From NCBI GenBank assembly GCA_964642725.1, contig CAZXQG010000005.1:1-64000 (forward strand): a stretch of 64,000 bases of DNA. Direction: 5' to 3'. The notes beneath the pieces were generated by a model that saw only the letters and a list, made by a program, of their open reading frames with translations, ran no database searches and was not told the origin of the DNA. Below are positions 44,749-53,570 of this stretch, piece by piece. The position numbers and the translations under genes were made by a program. How positions within the stretch are numbered: the stretch's first letter is position 1; each line of letters opens with the position of its first letter. The DNA comes from JAGVPT01 sp964642725 (GTDB lineage: Bacteria > Bacteroidota > Ignavibacteria > UBA10030 > UBA8401).

Positions 44749-44853
44749 GTTTGTCCGGCGCCAGAACATTAATGCGATTTAATGAGCCACTTTGCCCACG
44801 CGCTTTCATTTTTCGATATAAATAGGTAGATTAGGCAGAATTGAGGAGATGAG

Positions 44854-45477
44854 ATGTCCCCACCTAATCAGCTTACACTGCTGCGAATCATTTTAACGCC
44901 TGCATTTGCGTTACTCCTGTTTTCTGACTCTCCGACAAATAAACAGTTAGCATTGCTCGTGTATTGCCTTGCGGCGCTGACCGATTGGTACGACGGATGG
45001 GTTGCACGGCGATGGGGCTACATTACACGGTGGGGAAAGTTTCTCGACCCGCTAGCAGACAAAGTGCTGACATCGGTTGCGTTTATTTCTTTTATCTATA
45101 TCGGGTACGCAAGCGCGTGGATGGTGTGGATTATTGTTACAAGGGATATCTTTATAACGCTTCTCCGTTCATATTCTGAATACAAGGGTAAGCCGGTCGA
45201 AACAATAAAATTTGCGCGGACAAAAACATTCTTCCAACTCGTCGTCATTTACCTCTTCCTCGTCGCATACGTCATCAGAAGCTCTCCGACGCTCTATGCC
45301 CATTACGGTATTTGGGTTGAAATTGCAGCCGCCAAAGAAATCATGTTCGGGCTGATGTTGATAGTAACAATCCTTACTGCATGGTCGGGAGTTCTCTATC
45401 TCGTCCAAAACTGGAATATCATTAAAGAATTATTCATGCCGAATGATCGAGCCGCCGAAACTGAACAACCCAACTGA
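44854..45477 (+). CDS. pgsA: CDP-diacylglycerol-glycerol-3-phosphate phosphatidyltransferase
   Basis: Makes phosphatidylglycerol phosphate in the inner membrane. The 207-residue protein has four to five membrane segments and the CDP-alcohol phosphotransferase motif D..DG..AR........G...D...D near residues 44-70 (starting DWYDGWVAR). It is the first of a tight rightward run with pgpA, which overlaps it by 35 bases and catalyses the next step. Confidence 0.93.
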   Translation: MSPPNQLTLLRIILTPAFALLLFSDSPTNKQLALLVYCLAALTDWYDGWVARRWGYITRWGKFLDPLADKVLTSVAFISFIYIGYASAWMVWIIVTRDIFITLLRSYSEYKGKPVETIKFARTKTFFQLVVIYLFLVAYVIRSSPTLYAHYGIWVEIAAAKEIMFGLMLIVTILTAWSGVLYLVQNWNIIKELFMPNDRAAETEQPN

Positions 45478-45955
45478 CACAATCGTTGTAGAATCTCAGC
45501 CGTCGCCGGCTGTATCTCCGCTTATTAAGATTTTTGCGTCCGCTCTTTTTTCAGGCTATGCACCGTTTGCCTCTGGAACAGTGGGAACGTTGGTCGGAAT
45601 TCTCATTTACCTCATCCCCTCATTTTCCCAAACAGCAATCCTGCTGCCAGCGTGCGCCTTTGTGTTCGTCCTCGGAAGCCTTGCAGCCGGTACAATGGAA
45701 AAAGCATACGGCCATGACCCGTCGATCGTTACTATCGACGAAGTCCTGGGAATCTGGGTCAGCCTTCTCTTTCTGCCAAAATCATACGTCATTATCGCGG
45801 CTGCTTTCTTTTTCTTCCGACTATTCGACGTGCTCAAGCCGTGGCCCGCGAACGTGTTCGACAAAAGGCACGGCGGCTGGAATATCATGCTCGACGACGT
45901 CGTTGCTGGAATATACACGAACGTCGTTCTTCAAATCGCTTTCAGAGTTTTTTAG
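45443..45955 (+). CDS. pgpA: Phosphatidylglycerophosphatase A
   Basis: Removes the phosphate from phosphatidylglycerol phosphate. The 170-residue membrane protein has the PgpA signature GYAPFASGTVGTLVG (about residues 33-47) and the acidic DPSIVTIDEVLGIW site (about 93-106), then LFDVLKPWP. The 35-base overlap with pgsA supports coupling; the first 25 residues are variable, so the exact start is less sure. Confidence 0.93.
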   Translation: MIEPPKLNNPTDTIVVESQPSPAVSPLIKIFASALFSGYAPFASGTVGTLVGILIYLIPSFSQTAILLPACAFVFVLGSLAAGTMEKAYGHDPSIVTIDEVLGIWVSLLFLPKSYVIIAAAFFFFRLFDVLKPWPANVFDKRHGGWNIMLDDVVAGIYTNVVLQIAFRVF

Positions 45956-45992
45956 TGCATTCAAACCTCCCAACATTTTATGGACAGTCATC

Positions 45993-47264
45993 ATGGACGG
46001 TGAAGTCATCACCATTGGCGACGAGCTTCTCATCGGTCAAGTCATTAACACAAATCAGGCGTACATTGCCGAAAAGCTCAACACCGTAGGAGTGTTCGTC
46101 GAACGAATGACGACAGTCGGCGACAACCGGGTAGATATTCTTCGGGCGTTCCGCTCGGCGTGGGAAATGTACGACGTTGTGTGCGTTACCGGCGGACTCG
46201 GGCCGACGCATGATGATATCACAAAAAAACTTGTTTGCGAATTTTTCACAACCGACCTGGTGAGAAACGAAGCTGTCTTTAACGACGTCAAAGCTCTTTT
46301 CGCAAAACGCAACATGGCATGGACAGCATCGGCAGAGGGGCAGGTGCTTGTTCCGCGCACATGCAAAGTCCTTCGCAACAGCAGCGGCACGGCACCGGGA
46401 ATGCTTTTTGAAGAAGCAGGCAAAGAGGGAAAAAAATACTTTGTTGTGATGCCGGGAGTCCCCTTCGAAATGAAAAGCATTATGGACGAAGAGCTTCTCC
46501 CCTACTTTGAAAAAGAGCATTTCGGCACGGTCGTTCGTCATCGCACACTGAAGACAACCGGCATCGGAGAATCAACACTGGCCGCAGAAATTGGAAGTAT
46601 CGATGAAGTGATCGGAACAGACGGAACCACAACACTTGCATTTCTCCCTAATCCTCTCGGCACGAAAGTGCGCATCACCGTTCGGGATAACTCCGTCGAA
46701 GCCGCAGAACGGAAATTAACGGCGGCTGAACAAAAACTGAGGACGCATGCGCAACAATACATCTACAGCTCGAACGAAATGGAACTTGAAGATGTCGTCG
46801 GAGCACTTCTGACAGAGAGAAAACTAACGATTGCCGTCGCCGAATCGTGCACAGGGGGATTGATCGCGCACCGCATTACAAACGTCTCCGGAAGTTCAAA
46901 TTACTTCAAACGTGCCTTCGTCACGTATTCGAACGAGTCGAAGATTGAGACGCTGTCCGTTGCGAAAGAGCTGATCGAGCAACACGGAGCAGTGAGCTGT
47001 GAAGTTGCGTCGGCGATGGCAGCAGGAGCACGAAAGAATGCCGATGTTGACATCGCGCTTTCAACCACAGGAATTGCCGGACCAACCGGGGGAACGCCGG
47101 AAAAGCCGGTCGGTTTAGTGTGGATCGGGTATGCCGATTCAAAAGACTCCCTCGCCTTGAAATTCAATTTTAACGACCATCGCCTTCGATTCAAAGAGCG
47201 GGCGTCACAGGCCGCCCTTGAGCTGCTGAGAAGAAAGTTGTTAAAACTTGAAATTCGAAAATAG
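45993..47264 (+). CDS. cinA: CinA family protein with PncC-like amidase domain
   Basis: A 423-residue two-domain protein. The N-terminal MoCF-like domain starts at ITIGDELLIGQVINTNQAYIA and has TGGLGPTHDDITKK; it is related to pyrophosphatases acting on ADP-ribose-type compounds. The C-terminal domain (about 265-423) has AVAESCTGGLIAHRI and SNYFKRAFVTYSNESK, the nicotinamide-mononucleotide deamidase (PncC) block. The ATG at 45993 is chosen by domain start; the open frame reaches to 45534 over pgpA. A cinA-recA linkage is common in other bacteria. Confidence 0.94.
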   Translation: MDGEVITIGDELLIGQVINTNQAYIAEKLNTVGVFVERMTTVGDNRVDILRAFRSAWEMYDVVCVTGGLGPTHDDITKKLVCEFFTTDLVRNEAVFNDVKALFAKRNMAWTASAEGQVLVPRTCKVLRNSSGTAPGMLFEEAGKEGKKYFVVMPGVPFEMKSIMDEELLPYFEKEHFGTVVRHRTLKTTGIGESTLAAEIGSIDEVIGTDGTTTLAFLPNPLGTKVRITVRDNSVEAAERKLTAAEQKLRTHAQQYIYSSNEMELEDVVGALLTERKLTIAVAESCTGGLIAHRITNVSGSSNYFKRAFVTYSNESKIETLSVAKELIEQHGAVSCEVASAMAAGARKNADVDIALSTTGIAGPTGGTPEKPVGLVWIGYADSKDSLALKFNFNDHRLRFKERASQAALELLRRKLLKLEIRK

Positions 47265-47270
47265 CCCCCG

Positions 47271-47837
47271 ATGAAAGGCATGCGGACGTTCATTGGCATT
47301 TTCCCCCCTCCCCACATTCAATCGGCTATAGCAGAAATTCAATCGTCGCTCAAAATCGACGATTCCGGAATTCGCTGGGAAGATCAAAAAAAATTTCACG
47401 TAACAATGAAGTTTTTAGGCAACGTGCCGCAGGATCAACTTCATCAGCTTTACATTGTATTGGAACGGAAGAGCCAATCAATCAGCCGGTTCGAAATAAC
47501 TCTGACAAATGCCGGTTGTTTTCCTACCGCGCGGGCTCCAAAGACAGTGTGGATCGGCTCTTGGATGGATCAAAACATCCTGCTTCAAGACTGTTTCACG
47601 GCTGTCGAAAATGCGTGCGCCTCTGCCGGCTTCAAGAAGGAAGAACGCCGGTTCCATCCCCATATAACGCTCGGCAGGGTAAAAGGAAAAATTTCTGAAA
47701 ACTTGATTAAGAAGATTGAAAATACTACCTTTGAACCATTACAATTCCTCTGTACCGAGTTGCTCATCATGAAAAGCGACCTCTCCCCCTCGGGTTCAGC
47801 ATATTCACAACTATCCAGTATTCCATTGAAACAATAG
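47271..47837 (+). CDS. thpR: RNA 2',3'-cyclic phosphodiesterase
   Basis: A 188-residue 2H phosphoesterase of the ThpR/LigT type, opening 2',3'-cyclic phosphates on RNA ends. Both HxT motifs are present: HVTMKFLGN (about 43-51) and HPHITLGR (about 127-134). It begins 6 bases after cinA. The ATG at 47280 (MRTFIGI) matches the usual family start and may be the true one; the difference is three residues. It lies 8 bases before recA. Confidence 0.92.
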   Translation: MKGMRTFIGIFPPPHIQSAIAEIQSSLKIDDSGIRWEDQKKFHVTMKFLGNVPQDQLHQLYIVLERKSQSISRFEITLTNAGCFPTARAPKTVWIGSWMDQNILLQDCFTAVENACASAGFKKEERRFHPHITLGRVKGKISENLIKKIENTTFEPLQFLCTELLIMKSDLSPSGSAYSQLSSIPLKQ

Positions 47838-47845
47838 GAGCTTTT

Positions 47846-48925
47846 ATGTCCGAAGAAAAAGAGTCGAAGATCCAGGCGTTGAAAGTCGCCATCGATCAAA
47901 TTGAAAAGCAGCACGGCAAAGGATCGATCATGAAACTGGGCGAAGGGCCCATCGTGAAGATTGATTTCATTCCGACCGGCTCGATTTCGCTTGATGCTGC
48001 GCTGGGCATCGGCGGAATTCCCCGCGGGAGAGTAACCGAAATTTACGGACCGGAATCGTCCGGTAAGACGACGCTCTGCCTTCACATCATCGCAGAAGCG
48101 CAAAAGACGGGCGGGCTCGCAGCGTTCATCGATGCCGAACACGCGCTCGACACGGCGTACGCAAAGCGCCTCGGCGTCGATACAAATAATTTATTGTTGT
48201 CGCAGCCCGAGTTTGGCGAGCAGGCTCTTGAGATCGTCGAAACGCTCGTCCGAAGCGGCGCGTTGGATGTCGTTGTCATCGATTCTGTCGCAGCGTTAAC
48301 GCCGCGCGCGGAGATCGAAGGAGAAATGGGCGACCCCTCAATGGGCGTGCAGGCACGCTTAATGTCCCAGGCGCTAAGGAAACTGACTGCAGCCATCAGC
48401 AAATCGAAAACATCCGTCATTTTCACCAACCAGCTCAGGATGAAGATTGGCATTATGTTTGGAAACCCTGAAACGACAACCGGCGGCAATGCATTGAAGT
48501 TTTACGCATCGGTTCGGCTCGACGTGAGGCGCATCGAAGCGCTGAAAGACGGCACAAACGTTATCGGCAACAGGACAAAAGTAAAAGTCGTAAAAAATAA
48601 AGTTGCCCCGCCATTCCGAGAGGCACAGTTTGATATTCTGTACAACGAAGGAATCTCAAAACTCGGAGATTTGATCGATATCGCCGTCGAGCACAACATC
48701 ATCGTAAAAAGCGGGTCATGGTTCTCCTATAAAGAAGACCGCATCGGGCAGGGACGCGATGCCGTAAAGGCGTACCTGACAGCGTCTCCAAAAATCGCCG
48801 AGGAAATTTTTATTGCTGTCCGTAAAAAATTGGGAATGATTCCAGACACCGATACGGCAGCGCCGGCGAAGCAGGCTCCGGCAAAACAAGCCGAGCAGGC
48901 ATCCCCGAAAAAGGCAGCGAAATAG
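47846..48925 (+). CDS. recA: Recombinase RecA
   Basis: Strand-exchange protein and SOS co-protease. The 359-residue protein has the P-loop GPESSGKTT (about 67-75), the VVIDSVAALTPRAEIEGEMG block, the L2 region TNQLRMKIGIMFGNPETTTG and an Ala/Lys/Pro-rich C-terminal tail (about 335-359). AGGAG lies before the start. recX follows 16 bases downstream. Confidence 0.98.
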   Translation: MSEEKESKIQALKVAIDQIEKQHGKGSIMKLGEGPIVKIDFIPTGSISLDAALGIGGIPRGRVTEIYGPESSGKTTLCLHIIAEAQKTGGLAAFIDAEHALDTAYAKRLGVDTNNLLLSQPEFGEQALEIVETLVRSGALDVVVIDSVAALTPRAEIEGEMGDPSMGVQARLMSQALRKLTAAISKSKTSVIFTNQLRMKIGIMFGNPETTTGGNALKFYASVRLDVRRIEALKDGTNVIGNRTKVKVVKNKVAPPFREAQFDILYNEGISKLGDLIDIAVEHNIIVKSGSWFSYKEDRIGQGRDAVKAYLTASPKIAEEIFIAVRKKLGMIPDTDTAAPAKQAPAKQAEQASPKKAAK

Positions 48926-48941
48926 AATCCGTCGAAGCGCG

Positions 48942-49580
48942 ATGCGCATTACGAAAATACAGCGGCAAAAGAAACGAGCGTCGCGGAAGTCGGTGTTTAT
49001 CGACGGGAGTTTTGCTTTTGGCGTCAGCGATGATGTGCTTCTTAAATTTGCACTGCACGAAGGGGCTGAACTCGATCAGGGGACAATAGACCAAATTCTT
49101 GAAACCGAGGACGAAGAGACGGCAAAGCAGAAAACACTTCGGTTTCTCTCCATCCGGCCTCGCAGCAAGAAAGAGATCCGTGACTATTTGTTCAGAAAAG
49201 AATTCTCGGCCGACATCGCAGAAAAAGTCGTCCGGCGGTTAGAAGCACTGAACATGCTCGACGACCTCGCATTCGCGCGCATGGTTTGCCGGGATGCCAT
49301 AGCGAAAAAACCGGCTGGTGCGAAATTACTCCGGCAGGGACTAATGAAAAAAGGCGTTCCCGGTCCGATCATAGAATCCGTCCTTCCCGAATTTTCGACG
49401 CCCGAGTTGGAACTCCAAATGGCGCTTAAAGCGGCAGAACGCCAAAGCGTGCGGATCGGACGTTCATCAAAGCAACTCGACAGCGATCATTTTAGAAAGA
49501 AGATAGTCGACTATTTAATACGACGCGGCTTTACATTTGACACTGCATTGAGCGCGACCAGACAACTCCTTTCGAAATAG
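48942..49580 (+). CDS. recX: RecX regulatory protein
   Basis: Regulates RecA filaments. A 212-residue, basic, helical protein with the RecX three-helix repeats, for example TLRFLSIRPRSKKEIRDYL (about 66-84) and LDDLAFARMVCRDAIAKKP (about 106-124). The N-terminal extension (1-60) with RKSVFIDGSFAFGVSDDVL is seen in longer RecX proteins. It is cotranscribed with recA. Confidence 0.92.
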   Translation: MRITKIQRQKKRASRKSVFIDGSFAFGVSDDVLLKFALHEGAELDQGTIDQILETEDEETAKQKTLRFLSIRPRSKKEIRDYLFRKEFSADIAEKVVRRLEALNMLDDLAFARMVCRDAIAKKPAGAKLLRQGLMKKGVPGPIIESVLPEFSTPELELQMALKAAERQSVRIGRSSKQLDSDHFRKKIVDYLIRRGFTFDTALSATRQLLSK

Positions 49581-49582
49581 TT

Positions 49583-50629
49583 ATGCACAAATTCTTTAGA
49601 AGCCGGCACTGGAAAGTTTTTCTCGTTACGTTCGGTATCACCGGATCGATTTTTGCTCTTTCCCTTCTTGGCCAAGTGTTCCTCCTGCTCACGATGTCGT
49701 TTATACTGACGATGGTCCTGAAACCGCTCGTCGATTACCTGGAGAACAACGGAATTCCGAGACCGGCAGGAATTCTTGCAATGTATGTCATCATCGGCGG
49801 AATTCTTGTCTTTGCATTGATCAACGTCTATCCAATTGTTATTCTTCAATTATCAAGCCTCTCTTCGTTGATGAACAGCGAGCATCTTTCGGCATTGCTG
49901 AAACAGATGGCTGCCTCAATCTCGGATAAAATCCCTTTTATCAAAGCAGACATTATTCTCAAGAAGCTGAATACTCTCCTTCCCGAATTAGCCAAAACGG
50001 CGGAAGATTCCCTGACAAGCGCTCTCAGTCTTGTTGCATCCTTCATTATTGTCCCGTTCATCACATTCTTTCTGCTTAACGATTATTATAAAATGCAGAA
50101 GGCGTTGATTGAAAACGTCCCCAATAAATATTTTGAGATGGCGTTGAACGTCGTTCACACGCTCGATCGTCAAATCAGCAAGTACATTCGCGGCGTCTGT
50201 ATCGATTCGCTTGCAGTGGCAATTCTATACATCATCGCATATTACATTATCGGTGTTCAATACGCGACCCTGCTCGGACTGGTAGGTGGAATTGCAAATA
50301 TCATCCCGTTGGCAGGGCCTGTTATCGGCGCGATTCCAGTCATGATTGTGTCAATTATTCAATTCGGCGATTTTCGAATGATCATACCGATCGTGATTTC
50401 AACCGTCGTCGTGCGGCAGCTGGACGATATTTTCGTCCAACCGAACCTCTACGGCAGGCTACTCAACATGCATCCGTTGACGATTCTTATCGTCATTCTC
50501 TTAGGAGGCGAAATGCTGGGGATTCTGGGAATGGTGCTGGCAATTCCGGTTTACACGGTTATTACGGTAACAGCACGTGAAACAAACTGGGGACTCAAAA
50601 ACTATCGGATCACGGAGTCCAATGGATAA
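49583..50629 (+). CDS. AI-2E family transporter (copy 1)
   Basis: A 348-residue inner membrane protein of the AI-2E/PerM family with about seven to eight membrane segments. The closing motif with HPLTILIVILLGGEMLGILGMVLAIPVYT is typical. The start is 3 bases after recX. A near-duplicate follows directly. Family members transport small molecules or ions; TqsA/autoinducer export is only one case, so the substrate is unknown. Confidence 0.88.
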   Translation: MHKFFRSRHWKVFLVTFGITGSIFALSLLGQVFLLLTMSFILTMVLKPLVDYLENNGIPRPAGILAMYVIIGGILVFALINVYPIVILQLSSLSSLMNSEHLSALLKQMAASISDKIPFIKADIILKKLNTLLPELAKTAEDSLTSALSLVASFIIVPFITFFLLNDYYKMQKALIENVPNKYFEMALNVVHTLDRQISKYIRGVCIDSLAVAILYIIAYYIIGVQYATLLGLVGGIANIIPLAGPVIGAIPVMIVSIIQFGDFRMIIPIVISTVVVRQLDDIFVQPNLYGRLLNMHPLTILIVILLGGEMLGILGMVLAIPVYTVITVTARETNWGLKNYRITESNG

Positions 50630-51662
50630 TTTTTTTACAAGCCGGTATTGGAAAGTATTTGTCGTTACTTTCGCCATCGCTGCGCCGATATTTATCCTCT
50701 CGCTGTTCGGAGAAATTTTTCTTCTCCTTGTGCTGTCGCTTGCCATGACGATGATCCTGAAACCCCTTGTTGATTTCTTTGAAAAAAAAGGTTTACCCCG
50801 GGCCGTCGGAATACTTGTCCTCTATCTTGTTATCGGTTCTCTATCGTTCGGCGGCTTCCTGACGGTATATCCCGTTATCGTGCGTCAGATTACAAATATT
50901 GCAGTGTTCGTAACAGGAGACCGCCTCAACCTTGTGTTAAACCAGCTCAGTTCATCGATAACAGGGAGTCTCCCTTTTCTCAAATCAAGCGATTTAATGA
51001 CAAAAATTGAGACAACGCTCCCTGTCCTTGCAACCAAGGCCGAAGGCGCAATGACAAGCGCACTCGGCATAGCCGGATCGTTCATCATTGTCCCGTTCAT
51101 AACCTTCTTCTTGCTGAACGACTATGACCGAATGCAGAAAGCGTTCATCGAAAACATACCGAACAAATATTTCGAAATGTCGCTGAATGTGATCTATAAA
51201 CTCGAACAACAACTCGGCAAGTACATCAGGGGAGTGTGCATCGAATTGATGTCCGTAGCACTCCTCTACATCGGCGCATATTCGATCCTTGGGTTTCGAT
51301 ACGCCATAATTTTTGGCATGGTGTGCGGATTCTCGAATATTATTCCGATGGCCGGCCCATTGATCGCCGCGGTACCAATCATCGTCGCCTCGCTGATTCA
51401 GTTTGGCGACTTTCGCATGCTGCTTCCGATCGTTCTCACGACATTCGTCGTTCAGCAAATCGACCAAATGTTTATCCAGCCGAACGTGTACGGGAAAATC
51501 CTGGATATGCATCCTTTGACTATCGTGCTTACCATCCTTATCGGCAGCGAGTTGCTCGGAATACTCGGGATGGTGCTTGCAATTCCGATCTTCACCGTTA
51601 TCAAAGTTACTGCTCGAGAAACTAACTGGGGGTTAAAACATTATAGGATCACACGCTCATGA
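50622..51662 (+). CDS. AI-2E family transporter (copy 2)
   Basis: A 346-residue paralogue of the upstream gene, similar along its whole length (shared elements include SRYWKVF, ASFIIVPFITFFLLNDY-like and NKYFEM blocks and the IIQFGDFRM segment). This indicates tandem duplication. ATG 50622 overlaps the copy-1 stop by 8 bases, and the stop overlaps the exonuclease start (ATGA). The frame is open to 50577, but the overlap start is preferred. Possibly the two form one transporter or have different substrates. Confidence 0.88.
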   Translation: MDNFFTSRYWKVFVVTFAIAAPIFILSLFGEIFLLLVLSLAMTMILKPLVDFFEKKGLPRAVGILVLYLVIGSLSFGGFLTVYPVIVRQITNIAVFVTGDRLNLVLNQLSSSITGSLPFLKSSDLMTKIETTLPVLATKAEGAMTSALGIAGSFIIVPFITFFLLNDYDRMQKAFIENIPNKYFEMSLNVIYKLEQQLGKYIRGVCIELMSVALLYIGAYSILGFRYAIIFGMVCGFSNIIPMAGPLIAAVPIIVASLIQFGDFRMLLPIVLTTFVVQQIDQMFIQPNVYGKILDMHPLTIVLTILIGSELLGILGMVLAIPIFTVIKVTARETNWGLKHYRITRS

Positions 51663-52342
51663 CACGCGTCGTCTTTGATATCGAAACGCTTGCCCTCCCG
51701 CTCGATTCGTTCGACCAACCGACGCGGGAATATCTTTTTAAGTTCGCCGACACGGAGGAAAAAATTGAAGAAGCAAAACAGAACTTGAACCTTCACGCGC
51801 TCACTTCTCAGATTGTGGCAATTGCTCTTTTGAATCCGGATACAAACATGGGGAAAGTGCTCTTTCAATCGGATTCAAAAGAAGAGTTCACCGCTGCGGA
51901 CGGCCTTGTGCAATACAAATCCGGATCGGAAAAAGAAATCCTCGAAGCGTTCTGGAAACTGATTGCATCATACCACCAATTCATTACCTTCAACGGCCGG
52001 GGATTCGATTGTCCCTTCCTGATGGTCCGATCGGCGCTCTTAAACGTCCAGCCGACACGAAACCTTGTTCCCTACCGGTACGATGCGAGTCAGCACTGCG
52101 ACCTTTTGGAACAGCTCACGTACTACAATACTACGCGCAGATTCAGCCTTGATTTTTATTGCAAATCGTTCGGCATCGACAGTCCGAAAGCTCACGGGAT
52201 CACCGGGCTTGATATGGGAAAGCTGGTCGAAGAAAAGCGATTTCATGACATTGCTGAGTATTGCCTCGGCGACGCCCGGGCAACAGCGGAGTTGTTCAGA
52301 CGATGGAGTCAATACCTCGACTTTAGCAAAAATAGTTCTTGA
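51659..52342 (+). CDS. DEDDy 3'-5' exonuclease (PolB-exonuclease-like)
   Basis: A 227-residue RNase H-fold exonuclease similar to predicted 3'-5' exonucleases related to the proofreading domain of family B polymerases. It has Exo I FDIETL (about 6-11), Exo II FNGRGFDCPFL (about 107-117) and Exo III YCLGDARATAELF (about 201-213), giving the DEDD acidic set with Tyr. No polymerase domain is attached. It is the last gene of the run from pgsA. Its TGA lies within the -35 region of the ars promoter. Confidence 0.88.
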   Translation: MTRVVFDIETLALPLDSFDQPTREYLFKFADTEEKIEEAKQNLNLHALTSQIVAIALLNPDTNMGKVLFQSDSKEEFTAADGLVQYKSGSEKEILEAFWKLIASYHQFITFNGRGFDCPFLMVRSALLNVQPTRNLVPYRYDASQHCDLLEQLTYYNTTRRFSLDFYCKSFGIDSPKAHGITGLDMGKLVEEKRFHDIAEYCLGDARATAELFRRWSQYLDFSKNSS

Positions 52343-52367
52343 CAGGAGCAACTTTTTTTGTTAGTTT
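52339..52367 (+). promoter_or_regulatory. Promoter of the ars operon
   Basis: TTGACA (52339-52344) and TAGTTT (52362-52367) with a 17-base spacer. The -10 is weaker than in other promoters here. The palindrome at 52373-52388 would overlie the start point. Confidence 0.55.
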
Positions 52368-52372
52368 TACGT

Positions 52373-52388
52373 ATCAAACTTAGTTGAT
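52373..52388. promoter_or_regulatory. Candidate ArsR operator 1
   Basis: A perfect palindrome, ATCAA-ACTTAG-TTGAT, just after the arsR promoter and before the arsR ATG (52398). The arms and 6-base spacing are repeated upstream of arsM. Confidence 0.7.
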
Positions 52389-52397
52389 GGATAAAGT

Positions 52398-52742
52398 ATG
52401 GTCGAAGTAACCACAGCACTTAAAGCGTTGTCAGAAGAAATTCGAATCAGGCTGCTCCTCGTACTATTACATGAGGAAGCGTGCGTCTGCGAACTCATGG
52501 CAACGTTTAATATGGCTCAGTCAAAGCTCTCTCATCATTTGATTGCTCTTCGCGATGCTGGATTCATCAAAGATGAAAAAAGAGGAAAATGGAATTACTA
52601 TCGGATCGATACGAACAGCCTCGACCCGATGAAAAAAGAACTTCTCTCTTCACTCACTGGCTGGGTTGACGATGATTCGATCATTGAGAAAGATCGATTG
52701 ACGCTCGAAAAAGTAAAGAACAAAATGCAGATCTGCTGCTAA
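52398..52742 (+). CDS. arsR: ArsR family arsenic-responsive repressor
   Basis: A 114-residue winged-helix repressor of the ArsR/SmtB family. The recognition helix lies in MAQSKLSHHLIALRDAGFI (about residues 39-57), and the metal-sensing CxC pair (Cys29, Cys31 in EACVCEL) lies in the preceding helix, as in arsenic-type ArsR proteins. Cys113 and Cys114 end the protein. It should release its operator when arsenite binds. First gene of the arsR-arsM-arsC-acr3 operon; palindromic sites lie before it and before arsM. Confidence 0.93.
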   Translation: MVEVTTALKALSEEIRIRLLLVLLHEEACVCELMATFNMAQSKLSHHLIALRDAGFIKDEKRGKWNYYRIDTNSLDPMKKELLSSLTGWVDDDSIIEKDRLTLEKVKNKMQICC

Positions 52743-52759
52743 TTTTTTTGAATTAACAT

Positions 52760-52775
52760 ATCAACAATAATTGAT
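52760..52775. promoter_or_regulatory. Candidate ArsR operator 2
   Basis: A perfect palindrome, ATCAA-CAATAA-TTGAT, in the 48-base gap between arsR and arsM, with the same arms and spacing as operator 1. It may allow a second, ArsR-controlled start for arsM-arsC-acr3. Confidence 0.65.
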
Positions 52776-52790
52776 GAAAGGATTTTCCTC

Positions 52791-53570
52791 ATGAATACCG
52801 ACCTGGAAATTAAAGAAAACGTTAAGGAGAAGTATTCACAGATAGCAAAGGGCCAGATTTCTGTTATTGCCACGAAAACTTCCTCCTGCGGTTCGGGGCA
52901 GAGTTCTTGCTGCGGAACCGGCTCCGAATCCCTGGTGCAGATGTCGTTGGACTACCATCCAGAGGATCTTTCAAACTTGCCGGAAGGGGCTGACTTGGGG
53001 CTTGGCTGCGGTGTTCCGACTGCGTTTGCTGATTTGAAAGAGGGGTATACGGTTCTTGACCTCGGTTCCGGCGCCGGCATTGATGTATTCATCGCGGCCC
53101 GGCATGTTGGCATTACTGGAAAGGCCATCGGCGTCGATATGACAGAGGCAATGATCGATAAGGCAAAAATCAACGCGAAGAAAATCAATGCAACAAACGT
53201 CGAATTCCGGCTCGGCGAAATCGAGGCATTGCCGGTTGAAAACGCTTCTGTTGACCGCGTCATCAGTAACTGCGTGATCAATCTTGTGCCAAACAAGGAG
53301 AACGCATTCCGGGAAATCTATCGCGTCCTGAAACCGGGAGGCAAATTCACCGTGTCCGATATCGTTGTTGATGGCGCCATTTCCGTGGAAGAAAGAAACA
53401 ACGCCGCATTGTGGGCAGGATGTATCAGCGGGGCGATCGACAGAAACGAATACATCGCGATCATTAAAAACGCGGGTTTCAAGAATGTTGACATCGTCTC
53501 TGAAAAACATTACGATTACAAGCTCGACAATGCGCGTTTGAATTCGATAACCATTTCCGGGACAAAATGA
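52791..53570 (+). CDS. arsM: Arsenite S-adenosylmethionine methyltransferase
   Basis: Methylates arsenite with S-adenosylmethionine. The 259-residue protein has the SAM-binding VLDLGSGAGIDVFIAA (about 88-103). Cys73 (GLGCGVPTAFA), Cys161 (SNCVINL) and Cys211 (AGCISGA) match the conserved arsenic-binding cysteines of ArsM. A Cys-rich N terminus (Cys33, Cys40, Cys41) is typical of bacterial members. The TGA overlaps the arsC ATG. Confidence 0.93.
   Translation: MNTDLEIKENVKEKYSQIAKGQISVIATKTSSCGSGQSSCCGTGSESLVQMSLDYHPEDLSNLPEGADLGLGCGVPTAFADLKEGYTVLDLGSGAGIDVFIAARHVGITGKAIGVDMTEAMIDKAKINAKKINATNVEFRLGEIEALPVENASVDRVISNCVINLVPNKENAFREIYRVLKPGGKFTVSDIVVDGAISVEERNNAALWAGCISGAIDRNEYIAIIKNAGFKNVDIVSEKHYDYKLDNARLNSITISGTK

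Noticed and set aside
45534..45992. Upstream extension of the cinA frame
   Set aside because: It runs over pgpA in another frame; the MoCF domain begins right at ATG 45993.
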